Both the position numbers and the translations under genes were made by a program. This document shows positions 6,168-7,214 of a DNA stretch of 7,214 bases, piece after piece; the stretch's first letter is position 1, and every line of letters starts with the position of its first letter. Where the stretch lies: NCBI GenBank assembly GCA_023621895.1, contig JAMOAF010000781.1, positions 1 to 7,214 on the forward strand. Direction: 5' to 3'. This DNA is from Planctomycetota bacterium (GTDB lineage: Bacteria > Planctomycetota > Planctomycetia > Pirellulales > Thermoguttaceae). Under the pieces are notes generated by a model, which worked only from the letters and a program-made list of their open reading frames with translations, was not told the DNA's origin and made no database searches.

Positions 6168-6304
6168 GTTGTTTGGACCCATCCGAAGTCTGGGCGGGTT
6201 GGTTGAATGACTCGCCTGGTGATGCAAAGCAGATCAAGGCCGAGGCGACTGGCAAGGCCACCGCCGTTTTCAGGAAGCAAGCAGGTGCTCTCCCGGTTTC
6301 TCTC
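6168..6304. other. Intergenic region between M28 copies
   Basis: This stretch separates the copy 1 SD from the copy 2 stop codon. Its right part (6252-6304) is the 3' flank shared with copy 1; its left part (6168-6251) is unique in the window. I see no convincing terminator for copy 2. A weak stem (GGCG/CGCC around TGGC/GCCA, near 6247-6268) spans the repeat boundary and has no T-run on the minus strand. No promoter can be named with confidence. Confidence 0.4.
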
Positions 6305-7214
6305 TCACCGCCCCTGATCGAGCGTGATCACCGCCGCGATTGTGGCCTTCACGGTCTTGGCCGCATTGGGGATGTCGGTCCGTTCAGGAATATCGCCCTC
6401 GCCGTGATAGTTGGGGTCGGCGTAGGGCCAAGAGCCAATATTGATCACCGACGCCGGATAGCCGGCCTTGACGAACGAGCCGTCGTCGTCGCCGGGCCCC
6501 GGCCTCTTGGCGATCCGGTGCGCAAGGCCGATCCCAAAGCGGTCATTGACCGCGCCCATCAACTGGGCGAGCCGCTCGCCGGCGGGCTCCGTGTAGGCGG
6601 TCACAAGAGTCTGCTTGCCGGCGGCCGTCTCTTCCGGCGACTTGACGCCAATCCCGTCGAGATTGAAAACGGCGATGATCTGATCGCCGCGCGCCTTGGC
6701 GTTCTGAGCCGCCGTGCCGCTGGTCCATGGCGTGTGCTCTTCGTTGCAGAGCAGGAAGCGGATCGTACGCTCGGACGGATACTCGGCAAGGACCCGGGCG
6801 GTTTCCAAGACGCCGACCGTGCCGATCGCATTGTCGTTGGCCCCGGGCGAATCGATCCAGCTTTGCGAATCTTTGTGGCCGAGGACGACGATGATCTCAC
6901 CGGGTCGCGAGCGGCCCTTCTTCTCGGCATAGAGATTGTAGGCCGTGTACCAGGGATCCTCGGGCATCGGCCGCGAGTACTGGTGCTGCTTGGGTTTGCT
7001 CTTGTCGCGGCGGTATGCCTGCACCTTCACGCCTTCCCGCTGAACTTGATATCCCCAGCCCTCCAGCTTGCCGGCCAGGAAGTCGTCTGCTTCGTATAAC
7101 GTGCACTTTTCGTGGCCCGGCAGCGTGAAGTTCAGCTTGCGGTAGGGGAGCGGATCGCTTGAGAGGTAGAACAGGTGCGCGGCCATCCGGGCGGCATCGA
7201 CCGCGGCGAGGCGG
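6252..7214. repeat. Direct tandem repeat, unit copy 2 (reaches the window edge)
   Basis: This is the partner of 5147-6109 at offset 1105. Similarity is still perfect at the last base of the window, so the unit is at least 963 bp and probably includes some of the leader outside. Roughly the last 217 bp differ at five positions, all silent, against about 12-13 differences in a 140-bp sample near the 3' end of the gene. Confidence 0.92.
6305..7214 (-). CDS. M28-family zinc metallopeptidase, copy 2 (5' end outside the window)
   Basis: The visible frame is open to the window edge. It covers the 293 residues from the ATG at 7184-7186 plus nine upstream codons reading RLAAVDAAR. Because that upstream sequence is open and looks like the end of a leader or the start of a mature protein, the true start is probably outside and the product is probably exported. 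The M28 catalytic set is complete: His104/Asp106, Asp118, Glu149/Glu150, Asp177 and His261 (numbered from the internal ATG). The FNLDGIG segment is closer to the usual M28 pattern than in copy 1. Family knowledge predicts an exopeptidase with two zinc ions; substrate preference cannot be read. It is the first of the visible genes in transcription order, 153 bp before the copy 1 leader. Of the two copies this is the better candidate for the functional one. Confidence 0.9.
   Translation of the reverse strand, partial: RLAAVDAARMAAHLFYLSSDPLPYRKLNFTLPGHEKCTLYEADDFLAGKLEGWGYQVQREGVKVQAYRRDKSKPKQHQYSRPMPEDPWYTAYNLYAEKKGRSRPGEIIVVLGHKDSQSWIDSPGANDNAIGTVGVLETARVLAEYPSERTIRFLLCNEEHTPWTSGTAAQNAKARGDQIIAVFNLDGIGVKSPEETAAGKQTLVTAYTEPAGERLAQLMGAVNDRFGIGLAHRIAKRPGPGDDDGSFVKAGYPASVINIGSWPYADPNYHGEGDIPERTDIPNAAKTVKATIAAVITLDQGR

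Overview
The window is GC-rich and all four genes supported here lie on the minus strand. In transcription order (right to left) they are: an M28-family zinc metallopeptidase whose 5' end leaves the window (copy 2, 6305-7214), a second, closely similar M28 gene (copy 1, 5200-6081), a very large secreted multidomain protein (153-4931, 1592 aa), and the first 26 codons of a gene with a twin-arginine signal (1-79). The large protein combines PQQ-like (WD-like) beta-propeller repeats, an embedded methyltransferase-like domain, a malectin-like domain and a DNRLRE/CBM96-like domain. Together with the Tat leader and the secreted M28 enzymes, this suggests a planctomycete (Pirellulales-like) chromosome. 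That assignment is inference from gene style; there is no rRNA or marker gene here.

Layout. 1-79: start of a Tat-exported protein. 80-152: short gap carrying its ribosome binding site. 153-4931: the propeller/methyltransferase/malectin/CBM protein, with a strong Shine-Dalgarno (SD) sequence at 4939-4946. 4932-5199: intergenic region holding a perfect 11-bp inverted repeat with an inner hairpin (5029-5088) and a hairpin followed by five T on the plus strand (5095-5122). 5200-6081: M28 copy 1. 6082-6167: copy 1 leader and a very good SD, with the leader's start codon out of frame with the peptidase. 6168-6304: the rest of the intergenic region. 6305-7214: M28 copy 2.

The two M28 genes sit in a direct tandem repeat of period 1105 bp (5147-6109 and 6252-7214), and the similarity runs to the window edge. 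Both copies keep all five zinc ligands and the catalytic Asp and Glu. The copies differ very unevenly: about the last 217 bp of each unit (the N-terminal coding part) is almost identical with only silent changes, while the rest differs by roughly a tenth in a sampled stretch. Copy 1 also has a frameshift between its well-positioned start and signal-like leader and its peptidase domain. It has lost consensus residues next to one zinc ligand as well, so it may be drifting.

How the genes might work together: exported peptidases plus a large exported protein with glycan-binding-type modules suggest handling of extracellular protein or glycoprotein material, or cell-surface functions. The spacings (153, 268 and 73 bp) allow co-transcription but do not prove it. 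The most unusual protein is the large one, with a methyltransferase-like fold, degenerate at motif I, placed between two propeller halves in a protein that carries an export signal. I see no mobile element, CRISPR array, tRNA or rRNA.
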